NCBI RefSeq assembly: GCF_001665535.1
Contig: NZ_LZSQ01000071.1
Location: 1-55,697, forward strand
Length of the DNA: 55,697 nt
Reading direction: 5' to 3'
Source of the DNA: Mycobacterium sp. 852002-51961_SCH5331710
GTDB lineage: Bacteria; Actinomycetota; Actinomycetes; Mycobacteriales; Mycobacteriaceae
The translations under genes and the position numbers were made by a program. Of this stretch, positions 1 through 11,973 are shown in pieces (position 1 is the first letter of the stretch; each line of letters starts with the position of its first letter). The notes under the pieces were generated by a model. That model saw nothing but the letters and a program-made list of their open reading frames with translations, was not told the DNA's origin and did no database searches.

Positions 1-137
1 CGCGGGTAGGTGTAGGCGGCGTCACCTGGGATAGTCCAGGGTGACCTTGAGACCGAAGTAGGACGAAATCGCAGGAAACTGCCACTCGAGCGGCTACTGT
101 TCCGGGTGGCAACGGAACTGACACTGGGAGGATATGG

Positions 138-581
138 ATGAGCGCGTATCAGACCGTCTTGGTAGGCACGGACGGGTCCGACTCGTCGCTGCGGGCGGTG
201 GAGAAGGCCGGCCATATCGCCGGAGCCGATGCCAGGCTGATCGTCGCCACGGCGTATTTCCCCCAGAACGAAGACCAGCGAGCGGCCGACGTGCTCAAGG
301 ACGAGGGCTACAAGATGTCCGGCAACGCGCCCATCTACGCGATCCTGCGCGAGGCCAAGGAACGTGCCCACCAGGCGGGCGCCCAGAACGTCGAGGAGAA
401 GGCCGTTGTCGGCGCCCCCGTCGATGCGCTGGTCGAACTCGCCGAGGAGGTCAAGGCCGACCTCCTGGTCGTCGGAAACGTCGGCCTCTCCACCATCGCG
501 GGCAGGCTGCTCGGTTCCGTCCCAGCCAACGTCGCACGCCGGTCCAAGACCGACGTGCTGATCGTGCACACCACGCCGTAG
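138..581 (+). CDS. Universal stress protein (Rv1636/TB15.3 type)
   Basis: 147-residue single-domain UspA-fold protein. The N-terminal strand carries the conserved GTDGSDSS nucleotide-loop motif. The C-terminal half has the ATP-binding-type signature G-2x-G-9x-G-S (GNVG...GS, about residues 113-127). The start at 138 is chosen over an overlapping ATG at 134 in another frame because only this frame encodes the fold; GGGAGG lies just upstream. Its position next to the Rv1637c-uvrA region matches Rv1636, and I recall that Rv1636 and the M. smegmatis homologue bind cAMP. Its 3' end overlaps the tail of the convergent Lnt-like gene by 131 bp. Function inferred: cytoplasmic cAMP/ATP-binding stress protein. 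Confidence 0.93.
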   Translation: MSAYQTVLVGTDGSDSSLRAVEKAGHIAGADARLIVATAYFPQNEDQRAADVLKDEGYKMSGNAPIYAILREAKERAHQAGAQNVEEKAVVGAPVDALVELAEEVKADLLVVGNVGLSTIAGRLLGSVPANVARRSKTDVLIVHTTP

Positions 582-1986
582 CCACCGCCAGGGCAGCCGC
601 GATCGGCCACGCACCCCATCGCTGATAGAGGGTGGTCCGCGCATCCAGCGGGATGTCGACGACGGCGACCCCGCGCTCGGCGGCCGGCAACCACGCCAAC
701 CTGCGTCCCTGCGCGTCGAACGCCGAGCTGACCCCAGACAGCGCCGCATGAACCGCGGGACGGCCCACCTCGACCGCGTGAACGGCGGGCATCGCCGTCA
801 ATTGCGGTTGGGCCCAACTGCCTTGGTACGACGACGTCGAACTCTGGTAGACGAGCAGCTCGGCGCCCTGTCGCGCCTGTGACCGCGCGAGGTCGGAGAA
901 CAACGTCTCGAAGCTGATCAGCGGTCCGATCGCGACGGTGTGGGTGTGCAGCACGACGGGTCCGTCGCCGCGACGCCGGTCCTCGCCGGCGGCTCCGCTG
1001 TTCGAGGTGGCCCAGCCGATCAACGGCCGCAACGGCACATACTCACCGAACGGCACCAGACGGGTTTTGGCGTACGAGCCGCGCACGCCTCCGGAGTCGA
1101 TGAGCACCGACGTCTTGTAGATGCCGCCCGACGCCGCCCGGGCGTCGACGTTGACCAGCAGGTCCGCACCCACCCGCCGGGACAGGTCGGCCAGGCGCGA
1201 GATGACGTCGGGGTGGGTGGCGAGATCCACGCCGACACTGCTCTCGCCCCACACGACCAGGTCCGGCCGTCGACCCACAAGCTCCTGGGTCAACGCTTCG
1301 CTCGCCGCCTGGCGCGCGCTCGATTCGTCGATGTCACCCGGCTGTACGAGCGCGACGCGGACCGTGGAGCCCGGCGTGGGTGCCGGTCCCCACCAGAACC
1401 ACGCGGGGCCGGCGGCCAACAGAGCCAGCGCGAGTGCCGCGGGCACCGCGGAGCGCCGTACCAGGGCCGAGGCGAGTGCGGTGTTGACCGCGACGACGAG
1501 GAAGCTGACGAGCCACACGCCGCCGAGGGAGGCGGTAGCAAGGGTGGCCGGCTGATTCCATTGCGATGCGCCGAGGACAGCCCAGGGCCCGCCGAGGCGG
1601 TCCCACGACCGGACCGCCTCCGCGAGCACCCACATGCTGGGCAGCACCACCACGGCAACCAAGGCCCTGGCAGTGGTGAGTTCGCCGGCGAGCAGGCGGC
1701 GTGCCGCCCACCCGAACGGCAGCCACAGCGAACCGAATCCGGCCGCGAGCACGAGCAGCAGCGGACCGGCGCTCGGCCACAGCCAGTACTGGGTGACGCC
1801 GACGAACACCGCCATCGCCAACCACGCCCGGACCGCGGACTGCCCGGTCGTGGGGGCGGCGCGGCACACGAGCAACAGCGGGACCAGCGCGAACCAGGCC
1901 AGCCACCACAGAGCGGGGGCGGGAAACGCGAGCGCGGGGAACGCGCCGGCGACGATCGCCGGCGCGTGACCCCGCAGCGAGATCAG
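451..1986 (-). CDS. Apolipoprotein N-acyltransferase-like membrane protein lacking the catalytic cysteine
   Basis: An N-terminal block of about six membrane segments is followed by a nitrilase-fold domain, the architecture of Lnt, which adds the third acyl chain to lipoproteins. Two of three catalytic residues are visible: Glu in WGESS and Lys in YAKTRLVPFGEYVP. The third motif, normally ICYE, reads ISFE, so serine (codon 913-915) replaces cysteine. From memory this matches the second mycobacterial Lnt homologue (BCG_2279c, Rv2262c/Rv2261c) rather than the active one. No ATG, GTG or TTG lies at the junction with the upstream aldolase gene. I place the start at CTG 1986, two bases past that stop. 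The alternative ATG at 2052 adds 22 Arg/Ser-rich residues that look like a shadow of the aldolase gene. Probably co-transcribed with the aldolase. Confidence 0.75.
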   Translation of the reverse strand: MISLRGHAPAIVAGAFPALAFPAPALWWLAWFALVPLLLVCRAAPTTGQSAVRAWLAMAVFVGVTQYWLWPSAGPLLLVLAAGFGSLWLPFGWAARRLLAGELTTARALVAVVVLPSMWVLAEAVRSWDRLGGPWAVLGASQWNQPATLATASLGGVWLVSFLVVAVNTALASALVRRSAVPAALALALLAAGPAWFWWGPAPTPGSTVRVALVQPGDIDESSARQAASEALTQELVGRRPDLVVWGESSVGVDLATHPDVISRLADLSRRVGADLLVNVDARAASGGIYKTSVLIDSGGVRGSYAKTRLVPFGEYVPLRPLIGWATSNSGAAGEDRRRGDGPVVLHTHTVAIGPLISFETLFSDLARSQARQGAELLVYQSSTSSYQGSWAQPQLTAMPAVHAVEVGRPAVHAALSGVSSAFDAQGRRLAWLPAAERGVAVVDIPLDARTTLYQRWGAWPIAAALAVATAWCARSARRSWTGVRRWLGRNRAACPRWWRGRRFRRPGGRP

Positions 1987-1987
1987 A

Positions 1988-2869
1988 TCAGGTGCTCGAC
2001 GCCTTGGCGATGCTCGCGATCGCCTGATCGAGCGTGGAGTTGAACTCCTCATCGCTCTGCTGAGCCGTCAGACCCTCGGTCAGTGCGCGCGAGAAGCTCG
2101 CGATGACCCCGATGTTGCGCGACAGTTTCTCGTTGGCCTCATCGCGGCTGTAGCCACCGGACAGTGCGACCACCCGCAGCACGTTCGGGTGATCGACCAG
2201 CTCCTTGTACAGGTTGTCGGTATCGGGGAGCGTCAGCTTGAGCATGACCTTCTTGTCGCCGAGCTTGTTGACCCCGTCGAGCAGAGCCGCCTTGAGCTGA
2301 TCCTCGGCCTCGGCCTTCTTCGGGCTCTTGATGTCGACCTCGGGCTCGATGATCGGCACCAGGCCCTTGGCGAGCACCTGCTCGGCGACCTCGAACTGCT
2401 GCGCCACCACGGCGTCCAGTCCGGCGCCGGGCAGCTTGATGACCGAACGCTCCTTGGTGCCGAAGATTCCCTTCTCGACGGCGCGGTCGAGCAGATCGTC
2501 GAGGCCGGGCATCGGCTTCATCGTCTGCGCGCCGTCCTTCTCCTCGGCCAGACCCTTGTCGATCTTGAGGAACGGCACGATGTTCTTGACGTTCCACAGG
2601 TAATCGGCCGTCGGGCGGCCCTCGATCTCGCGGTCCATCGTCATCTCGAAGAGGATCGCGCCCATGATGCGGTCTCCGTCGAAGGCCGGGCTGGTGATGA
2701 TCCGGGTGCGCATCTCGTGCACCAGGTCGAACATCTGGTCGTCGCCGGAGTAGGCGTCCTCGGAGATCCCGTAGAGCTTCAGCGCCTTGGGGGTGCTGCC
2801 GCCGCTCTGGTCCAGCGCCGCGATGAACCCGGCGCCGCTCTGCGCCTTCTTCAACTGATCGGTGTTCAT
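1988..2869 (-). CDS. fda: Class I fructose-bisphosphate aldolase (Staphylococcus Fda type)
   Basis: 293 residues. Cleaves fructose-1,6-bisphosphate to dihydroxyacetone phosphate and glyceraldehyde-3-phosphate through a lysine Schiff base. Recognisable stretches are [17 protein letters not shown] near the N-terminus, [20 protein letters not shown], the Schiff-base region VMLKLTLP and [13 protein letters not shown], all close to the staphylococcal class I enzyme and of similar length (about 296). The ATG at 2869 follows an AAAGG ribosome-binding site; in-frame codons further upstream are not conserved. Mycobacteria normally also have a class II aldolase elsewhere, so this may be a second, metal-independent enzyme. 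Confidence 0.93.
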   Translation of the reverse strand: MNTDQLKKAQSGAGFIAALDQSGGSTPKALKLYGISEDAYSGDDQMFDLVHEMRTRIITSPAFDGDRIMGAILFEMTMDREIEGRPTADYLWNVKNIVPFLKIDKGLAEEKDGAQTMKPMPGLDDLLDRAVEKGIFGTKERSVIKLPGAGLDAVVAQQFEVAEQVLAKGLVPIIEPEVDIKSPKKAEAEDQLKAALLDGVNKLGDKKVMLKLTLPDTDNLYKELVDHPNVLRVVALSGGYSRDEANEKLSRNIGVIASFSRALTEGLTAQQSDEEFNSTLDQAIASIAKASST

Positions 2870-2993
2870 GTCTGCCCTTTCTTCCTCACCAGGCAATCTA
2901 GCGAAGTTCACATCGCCGATCGTCAGATGGCCGCCCAACTTCCGGTGCAGGCCTTGTCCGGGTGGGACAATGCGCTCGACGGGGAGGCCAATT

Positions 2994-4304
2994 ATGACTG
3001 CAACAGTGGCCAGGTCAGGAATCGCACCGCGCGAGAACGGTGTCCCGCCCCCGGTCGTACCTCTCGCCGACGTCAACCTCGGCTCCCTCGAGTTCTGGGA
3101 GCGCGACGACGACGCACGCGACGGCGCGTTCGCGACACTGCGTCGCGAAGCGCCGATCGCCTTCTTCGACGCGCCGGAGTTCCCGGGCTTCACCGCGGGG
3201 TCCGGTCATTGGGCGTTGACGACGCTCGACGACATCCACCACGCCAGCAGGCACCCCGAGATCTTCAGCTCCGTACCGACCAGCACGGCGCTCACGGACG
3301 TGCCCGCCGAGGTCGCCGAGTACGTGGGTTCGATGATCAGCCTCGACGACCCGCGTCACCTCCGGCTCCGCAAGATCGTCAACCGCTCCTTCACGCCCAA
3401 GGTGGTGGCGCGCATCGAGGACAGCGTGCGTGAGCGGGCGCAGCGGATCGTGACCAAGCTGATCGCCGACCATCCGGACGGGCAAGCCGACTTCGTCGCC
3501 GAGGTGTCGAGGCTGCTGCCGCTGCAGATCATCTGCGACATGATGGGCATCCCGGAAGAGGACGAAGCGCGCATCTTCTACCTGACGTCGGTCACCCTGG
3601 GCGCCGGCGACGACGAAGTGGTGGCCGGGGGATTCGAGGAGATCGTCAGCGCGGTAACGGAACTGGGCCACTACGGCGTGCAGCTGGCCGAGGAACGGCG
3701 CGCCAACCCTACAGAGGACCTCACCACGAATCTGGTACAGGCGGAAGTCGACGGCGAACGGCTGACATCCGACGAGATCGCATCCTTCTTCATCCTGCTG
3801 TCGGCGGCGGGCAACGAGACGACACGCAATGCGATCAGTCACGGTCTCGTGGCACTGACCCGATATCCCGAGCAGAGAGCCAGATGGTGGGCCGACTTCG
3901 ACGGTCTGGCCGCCACCGCGGTCGAGGAGATCGTCCGGTGGGCCTCGCCCGTAATCTTCATGCGGCGCAACCTGACTCAGGACATCGAGATGCGCGGCAT
4001 CACGATGCACGCCGGTGACAAGATTTCGATGTGGTACAACTCGGGCAACCGCGACGAGACCAAGTTCGACAATCCGTGGCTGTTCGATGTGTCCCGGGAT
4101 CCCAACCCGCACATCGGATATGGGGCGGGAGGCGCGCACTTCTGTCTGGGCGCCAACCTGGCGCGCCGCGAGATTCGGGTGCTGTTCGAAGAGCTCCACC
4201 GCCGGCTTCCAGACATCGTCGCCGCAGAGGAACCGGCCGTCCAGCATTCGGCTTTCGTGCACGGCATCAAACGACTACCCGTCGCCTGGACGGTGCCCGC
4301 CTGA
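2994..4304 (+). CDS. cyp124: Cytochrome P450, CYP124 family (methyl-branched lipid/sterol omega-hydroxylase)
   Basis: 436 residues. From memory the sequence follows M. tuberculosis CYP124A1 almost throughout: GTPPP-like start, [52 protein letters not shown]. The I-helix oxygen-binding motif is AGNETTR. The haem loop [18 protein letters not shown] places the thiolate ligand at about Cys384. CYP124 enzymes hydroxylate the terminal methyl of branched lipids and cholesterol derivatives. The ATG at 2994 has GGGGAGG seven bases upstream. It is divergent from the aldolase and abuts the convergent cyclase gene with no gap. No ferredoxin lies next to it. Confidence 0.95.
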   Translation: MTATVARSGIAPRENGVPPPVVPLADVNLGSLEFWERDDDARDGAFATLRREAPIAFFDAPEFPGFTAGSGHWALTTLDDIHHASRHPEIFSSVPTSTALTDVPAEVAEYVGSMISLDDPRHLRLRKIVNRSFTPKVVARIEDSVRERAQRIVTKLIADHPDGQADFVAEVSRLLPLQIICDMMGIPEEDEARIFYLTSVTLGAGDDEVVAGGFEEIVSAVTELGHYGVQLAEERRANPTEDLTTNLVQAEVDGERLTSDEIASFFILLSAAGNETTRNAISHGLVALTRYPEQRARWWADFDGLAATAVEEIVRWASPVIFMRRNLTQDIEMRGITMHAGDKISMWYNSGNRDETKFDNPWLFDVSRDPNPHIGYGAGGAHFCLGANLARREIRVLFEELHRRLPDIVAAEEPAVQHSAFVHGIKRLPVAWTVPA

Positions 4305-7300
4305 TCAGGGCAGCGCCGCGGCCCACTTCTGATGACCCTCGTACCCGAGGTCGTCGGCCATCTCCCGATAACGTTGGCCGAGTTGGCGATACGCGGTCTC
4401 CTCGCCGCAGGCCCGGGCCAGCAGTGTTTTCAAGCGCAGGACCCAGACGTCGCGGATGGCCGATCCTTCGAGCGGCGCGCGCTCCAACTCGGCGACGGCA
4501 GCCGCGGCTTCCACGGCGTCTCCATCGGCTCCGCGCTTGAGCAATGTGTCCACGAGGAAACCGATCACCGGAATCCAGTACGTGTATTGCCGCCGGGCCA
4601 GCATCGTCTGGGCGGTTTCTCGGATGAGAGGGAGCGCCGCGTCGAAGTCACCACGGTTGGCCCGGTCAAGCCCAAGCAGGGCGTCCATGAACGTGACCTC
4701 GACCAACATCGTCCGGTTGCTGGTCCACGCCTCCCTGACCTCAGAAACCATCTGAAGTCCGCGGTCCCAGTCGTCCACGGCGTCCTGATACAACAGTTGT
4801 CCACCGAGTACATACCTCGCGATCTCTCCGGCGTAGCCGTAGGAGAACGCCTCCGCGGTTCTCAATGTCGTTTCGGCCTTCGCGACCGCCGATCCGTCGC
4901 ACGCGACCGCACCGAAGGCCACACCGAGCCCCAGGTTCCACGAGGTCGTGAGCGCGATGGTGAGCGGTTCGTTGCTTTCCTCCGCCAAGGCGAACGCGGC
5001 ATCGACGTCATCCCGCCATCCTCGAAGGCCGAACCACCACCCGGCCAACCCCCGCAACGCCGTGGCGAGCGCGAGCGGCGAGCCCACCACGAGGCTGCCC
5101 TTGGTGAGGTCGCCGGCGGCCCACTCGATGGTGTTCTCCGCCCACCGCAATCCGTCTGCCAAGTCACCGTTTTGGATCTTGATCCCGATGGCGCCGAAGG
5201 CGGCCTGCGCCGTCAGGCCGGGATCGCCGATCGATTCGAGGAGCGCCATCTGTTCGGTGGCCATCCGCGACGACTCCCGTGTCTCGCCTCGGAAGTGAAA
5301 GTCCGACATCGGTCCCATCATGGCGAACGCCAACGAGGCCTTGTCTCCCGTCAAGTCGCAGAGCTGGCGCAGTTCCTCGAAGCGTGCGCCGCACTCGCGG
5401 GCCACCCTCCAGCCGGTCGCGCAGAGGAAGGTGCGGGGCGTGATGCGCATCGTATTGCGTTCCGGATCGTCCTCGGGCAGAGCGTCGGCGACCCGGCACG
5501 CGCGCTCCCAACTGACTAACGCGGCCGAGACGTCGCGATTGTTCGACCACCCGCCCGCGCGCATATGCCAGCCGAATGCGGCGTGCAGATCGCCTGCGGC
5601 CTCGGCATGTTCGGCGATCAGGGCCGCGTTCTCGTCGAGATTGTCTGCGCTTCGTCGTTCGATCGCGGCGGCCACCCGGCGGTGCAATTCGGCCCTGTTC
5701 GGACTTGAGCTGCGCCTCGTAAGCGACCGCGCGAATGAGGGGATGGTGAAACACGAACTCTGGTTCGTCGGTGAACGTGACCTGGTCGATGAGCTGAGCC
5801 GTCAGCAGTTCGGCCGGGCGCGGTTCGATGTCGAGCGCCCTCAACAGCTCTGTGCCGAAACGTGATCCGACGACCGACGCCGCACTGAGGGTGCGTTTCG
5901 CGGCGGGATCGAGTCGGTCGATGCGGGCCGCGATCGTCGCTTGCAGCGTGGCGGGCACGCTGACATCGGCGGCTTCCGCCGTCGACGCATACGACCCTCG
6001 GCGCCCCTGCAGAACGCCGCGTTCCACGAAGTCGCGAATGATCTCCTCGGCGAAAAACGGTGTACCCACCGCCTTTTGGACGACCGTCTGCGTGAGCTGA
6101 CGCACGGACGGGTCCGGTCCGAGCAGGGCGGAGACCAGGTCGGCGGTCTCTGCGTCGTTCAATGGGCCGAGCGCGATGGTCTGTGTCCCCGGCACCTGGG
6201 TCAGCGATCCGCGATATTCGGGTCGGTACGTGATCACCGTCAGCAGCGGTGTCTGGGGGATGACGGTGAGGAACGCGGCGAGCATGGACTCGCTGGACTC
6301 GTCGATCCAGTGGGCGTCTTCGATGATGTAGAGCGCAGGCGCCGGTGTGGCCAGGGTGGCCGAATTCACCAGTGCGATCAGGCGTTGCCGACGGCTGTCA
6401 GCGTCGATCCGCGGCGGTTCGGCGGAGGGATCGGCGATGCCCAGCATGTCCTCGAGGAGCGCTACGTCGTCGCGGCCGGCGTCGGGGAAGGTCCCCGCTT
6501 CGATCAGGGCACGGGCGGACGCCGCATCTACGTTCTCGACGCCGGTCGCCGCCCGCAGCAGCCGGGCCACCACGTGGAACGGCACCTGGGTGGTGTGTGA
6601 CTCGCATGCCGTGGTGTACACCGGCACTCCTCGGCCGACCGCGGTCGCCGCGAGCTCGCGTGTCAGCCTGCTCTTGCCGATACCGGGTGGTCCGGATATG
6701 CCGACCACGGCGCCCTGACCGGCGATCGCCCTGTCCAGCAAGCCTTCGAGCGCCGACTTCTCCCACCGCCGCCCGACCAGTGCCGCCTCGGATCGCAGCG
6801 TGACCTGCTCGCGGCCGATGCTCAGCAACCGACGGGCGGGTACGGGTCCGCCGCCGCCCTTGACGTGCACCGACTCCGGCGCAGCGAGCGTGGCCACCGA
6901 CTCCACCAGCCGCGCCGTCGACGCGCTGAGCATCACCCCGCCCGGCGGGGCTGTCGACTCCATCCGTTGAGCCAGCCCGACATGTTCCCCGACCGCGGTG
7001 TAACCCAAAGCGCCGGAACCTATTTCGCCGGCGATCACCTGCCCGGAGTTGAGTCCGATGCGCAGTTGTAGGTCGACGCCGTCGCGCTTGGCGATGTCGG
7101 CGGCGACGGCGTGCATCTCGGCCTGAATGCCCAGCGCGGCCAGGCACGCGCGCACCGCGTGGTCCTCGAGCGCGAGCGGCGCGCCGAAGACCGCCATGAT
7201 GCCGTCGCCGGTGAACTTGTCCACCGTGCCGCCGTATCGTGCGACGACTGCGCTGGCCACGTCCACGAGGTCGGCCATGATCTCGCGCAGCCGCTCTGGG

Positions 7301-7470
7301 CCGACGGCTCTGGCGATGTCCATCGAATGCACGACATCGGCGAACAGGACCGTCACCTGCTTGTACTCGGCCGACCCGGCGGCACGGCTCAGCGGTGTTC
7401 CGCACTCGCTGCAGAACTTGGCCCGCGTCCCCACTTCGGTGCCACACGACGGGCACCGCGCGCCGTCCAC
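4305..7470 (-). pseudogene. Adenylyl cyclase / AAA-type ATPase / TPR regulator, split by a +1 frameshift
   Basis: A single large signalling protein of about 1050 residues read in two frames. Domains in order: a zinc ribbon (CPSCG...FCSECG, residues 5-25); a class III cyclase domain with metal Asp in FADVV, Lys in DKFTGDG and YTAVGEHVGLAQR, where the usual Asn is Gly; an ATPase with P-loop GPPGIGKS and Walker B LYIIEDAHW; and a helical TPR-like C-terminal half. At 5691-5700 one extra base breaks the frame: the upstream frame ends in AYEAQLKSE, while the conserved continuation (RAELHRRVAAAIE) is in the next frame down to 4305. Either a real mutation or a sequencing error. Start GTG 7470. If intact it would make cAMP under control of its ATPase sensor. 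Confidence 0.8.
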
Positions 7471-7480
7471 ACCATCAGTG

Positions 7481-8314
7481 TCACCGCAATACGCGGTCGA
7501 ATTGCCTGATCGGATGAATTCCGTGCAGGTCGCGGTACGACGGCGGCTCGCGGCCGCCGGCGTCTTTGACCCCGTAGTCGGCCGCCAGCTCCGCCCCGAT
7601 GAAGGTCTGGCCGCTCTTGTCCATCAGCCGGGGGTCGTTGAACAAGGCCCAGATCAGATGGCCGGTGAACTCCGGTGTCTCCGTGTTGTCGAGCAGATGG
7701 GCGAGCTTGTCGGGCGCGGCCGCGACCAGCTGCTTGAAGCGTTCGGTCAGCAGGACACCCATCCAGATCGACGCCGTCGCGATGCCGAAGTCCCTGAAAT
7801 CGACGGCCATGTCGGCAGCCATCTTGTCGGTTCCCGCCTTGTGCACGCCGTAAGCCGGGCCGAACACGTAGTGGGCCGATCCGGGCGCGGAGGTGAAAGC
7901 CACCAATCCGCGGCGCTGCGGCAGCATCAGCGGGGCCGCGTAGACGGTCGCGACGTAGCTGCTGCGCAGGCCCACGTCGAGGGTGTCGATGACGTTGACG
8001 GGTTCGTCCCAGAACCGGGTGCGGCCCATCATCTCCTCGCGGAGGGTCACCGCGTTGTTCACCAGAATGTCCAGCCGGCCGTGTTCCCGCCCGACCCGTT
8101 CGAACAGCGCTTTGGTCTGCTCGTCGTCGGCATGGTCGACGCGGACGGCGATCCCGGTGCCCCCGGCCGCCGTCACCTGCTCGGCGGTCTCGTGGATCGA
8201 CTCGGACCGCGCCGTCACAAACACCGTGCAGCCGTGGCTGCCCAGCGCGTGAGCGATCCCGCGCCCGGCACCGCGACTGGCGCCGGTGACGACCGCGATC
8301 GGCGCCTCTACCAA
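7481..8314 (-). CDS. Short-chain dehydrogenase/reductase
   Basis: 277-residue Rossmann-fold oxidoreductase using NAD(P)H. Motifs: TGASRGAGRG cofactor loop at the N-terminus, NNA in the central strand, a Ser in AFTSAPGS and the catalytic YGVHK (YxxxK). The TTG start at 8314 overlaps the last seven bases of the metallo-beta-lactamase gene (stop at 8308) and is preceded by GAAAGAA, so the two are translationally coupled. An ATG farther upstream lies inside the neighbouring gene and adds unconserved sequence. The substrate cannot be told from sequence. Confidence 0.88.
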   Translation of the reverse strand: MVEAPIAVVTGASRGAGRGIAHALGSHGCTVFVTARSESIHETAEQVTAAGGTGIAVRVDHADDEQTKALFERVGREHGRLDILVNNAVTLREEMMGRTRFWDEPVNVIDTLDVGLRSSYVATVYAAPLMLPQRRGLVAFTSAPGSAHYVFGPAYGVHKAGTDKMAADMAVDFRDFGIATASIWMGVLLTERFKQLVAAAPDKLAHLLDNTETPEFTGHLIWALFNDPRLMDKSGQTFIGAELAADYGVKDAGGREPPSYRDLHGIHPIRQFDRVLR

Positions 8315-8979
8315 CCGCGTTCTTTCCACTCGGCCAGGTGCGGGCGTTCCGTGCCGAGCGTGGTGTCGTCGCCGTGGCCCGGGTAGATGACGGTCGAATC
8401 GCCGTAGACGTCGAAGACACGGCGGGTCACGTCGCCAAGCAACTGGTCGAAGGCACCGTCCTCCCACGTCTTGCCGACACCGCCGGGAAACAGGCAGTCG
8501 CCGGTGAACAGGTGGGTCGCCTCGTCGGCGCCGTCGAGCGCGAGCGCCACCGAACCGGGGGTGTGGCCCTGCAGGTGGATGACGTCGAAGGACAGGTCGC
8601 CGATCTCGACGGTGTCGCCGTGGGCGAGGATCCGGTCGGGGCGGACCGGCAGCGGTTCGGCATCGAGCTGGTGCGCCGCCGTGGGGGCGCCGGTGACCTT
8701 GGCCACTTCCTCCAGCGCCTGCCAGTGGTCAAAGTGCTGGTGGCTGGTGACGATCAGCGACAGTTTCGGCGCGTGTTGCTCGATCACCTCGAGCAGGACC
8801 GGCGCATCGTTCGCGGCGTCGATCAGCAGTGTCTCCCCGGTTCGGGAACACGTGATCAGGTACGCGTTGTTATCCATCGGGCCGACCGAGACCTTCACGA
8901 TCGAAGCGCCGGGAAGGGTGCGCCGGGCGCCGGTCCCCGGTTCGACGTGGCCGGTGTAGTTGTCGTCGACGACGGTCAT
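8308..8979 (-). CDS. Metallo-beta-lactamase-fold hydrolase (Rv1637c type)
   Basis: 223 residues of the glyoxalase II-like branch of the metallo-beta-lactamase superfamily. The metal site is complete: SHQHFDHW (HxHxDH), GHTPGS, FTGDCLF (bridging Asp) and YPGHGDD. Likely hydrolyses a thioester such as a hydroxyacyl-thiol, but the true substrate is unknown. The ATG at 8979 is preferred because sequence beyond it lacks similarity and runs into the uvrA promoter. Divergent from uvrA, the arrangement I recall for Rv1637c-Rv1638, with SDR coupled downstream. Confidence 0.9.
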   Translation of the reverse strand: MTVVDDNYTGHVEPGTGARRTLPGASIVKVSVGPMDNNAYLITCSRTGETLLIDAANDAPVLLEVIEQHAPKLSLIVTSHQHFDHWQALEEVAKVTGAPTAAHQLDAEPLPVRPDRILAHGDTVEIGDLSFDVIHLQGHTPGSVALALDGADEATHLFTGDCLFPGGVGKTWEDGAFDQLLGDVTRRVFDVYGDSTVIYPGHGDDTTLGTERPHLAEWKERGW

Positions 8980-9008
8980 GTCCTCACGGTATCCGGCTTG
9001 TCTGGGGC

Positions 9009-9031
9009 TTGTCGGTGGGTCCACATAGAGT
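9009..9031 (+). promoter_or_regulatory. RecA-NDp-type (PafBC-dependent) DNA-damage promoter of uvrA
   Basis: TTGTCGGTG at 9009-9017, exactly eight bases, then TAGAGT at 9026-9031. This fits the published mycobacterial RecA-independent damage-promoter consensus TTGTCRGTG-N8-TAnnnT at every fixed position. The uvrA start codon follows 33 bases after the -10 element with a good ribosome-binding site in between. A LexA box of the TCGAAC-N4-GTTCGA type is not seen here. Confidence 0.8.
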
Positions 9032-9063
9032 GGCTTTGAACTATCTCTTCGGGAGGGAACCGG

Positions 9064-11962
<2,899 letters not shown>

Positions 11963-11973
<11 letters not shown>

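Noticed and set aside
21..45. Hairpin GTCACC...GGTGAC at the left edge
   Set aside because: Short imperfect stem (bulge) without a T run; the gene it might terminate lies outside the window.
73..100. Possible stress-sigma promoter for the universal stress protein (GGAAAC with TACTGT/CTGTT)
   Set aside because: Matches neither the SigH/SigE nor the SigA consensus well enough to call.
940..2043. Long open frame on the plus strand opposite the Lnt-like gene
   Set aside because: Arg/Gly/Pro/Gln-rich antisense shadow of a high-GC gene, with no conserved motif; the minus-strand frame has membrane helices and catalytic motifs.
2189..2597. Overlapping frames on both strands inside the aldolase gene
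   Set aside because: The aldolase frame matches a known enzyme end to end; the others lack conserved features.
3015..4262. 415-residue minus-strand frame inside the P450 gene
   Set aside because: Mirror of the P450 codons; the plus frame matches CYP124 throughout.
9032..9060. Possible LexA/SOS box before uvrA
   Set aside because: Only one weak half-site (TTGAAC) is present; the second half does not match GTTCGA. The RecA-NDp-type motif is much better supported.
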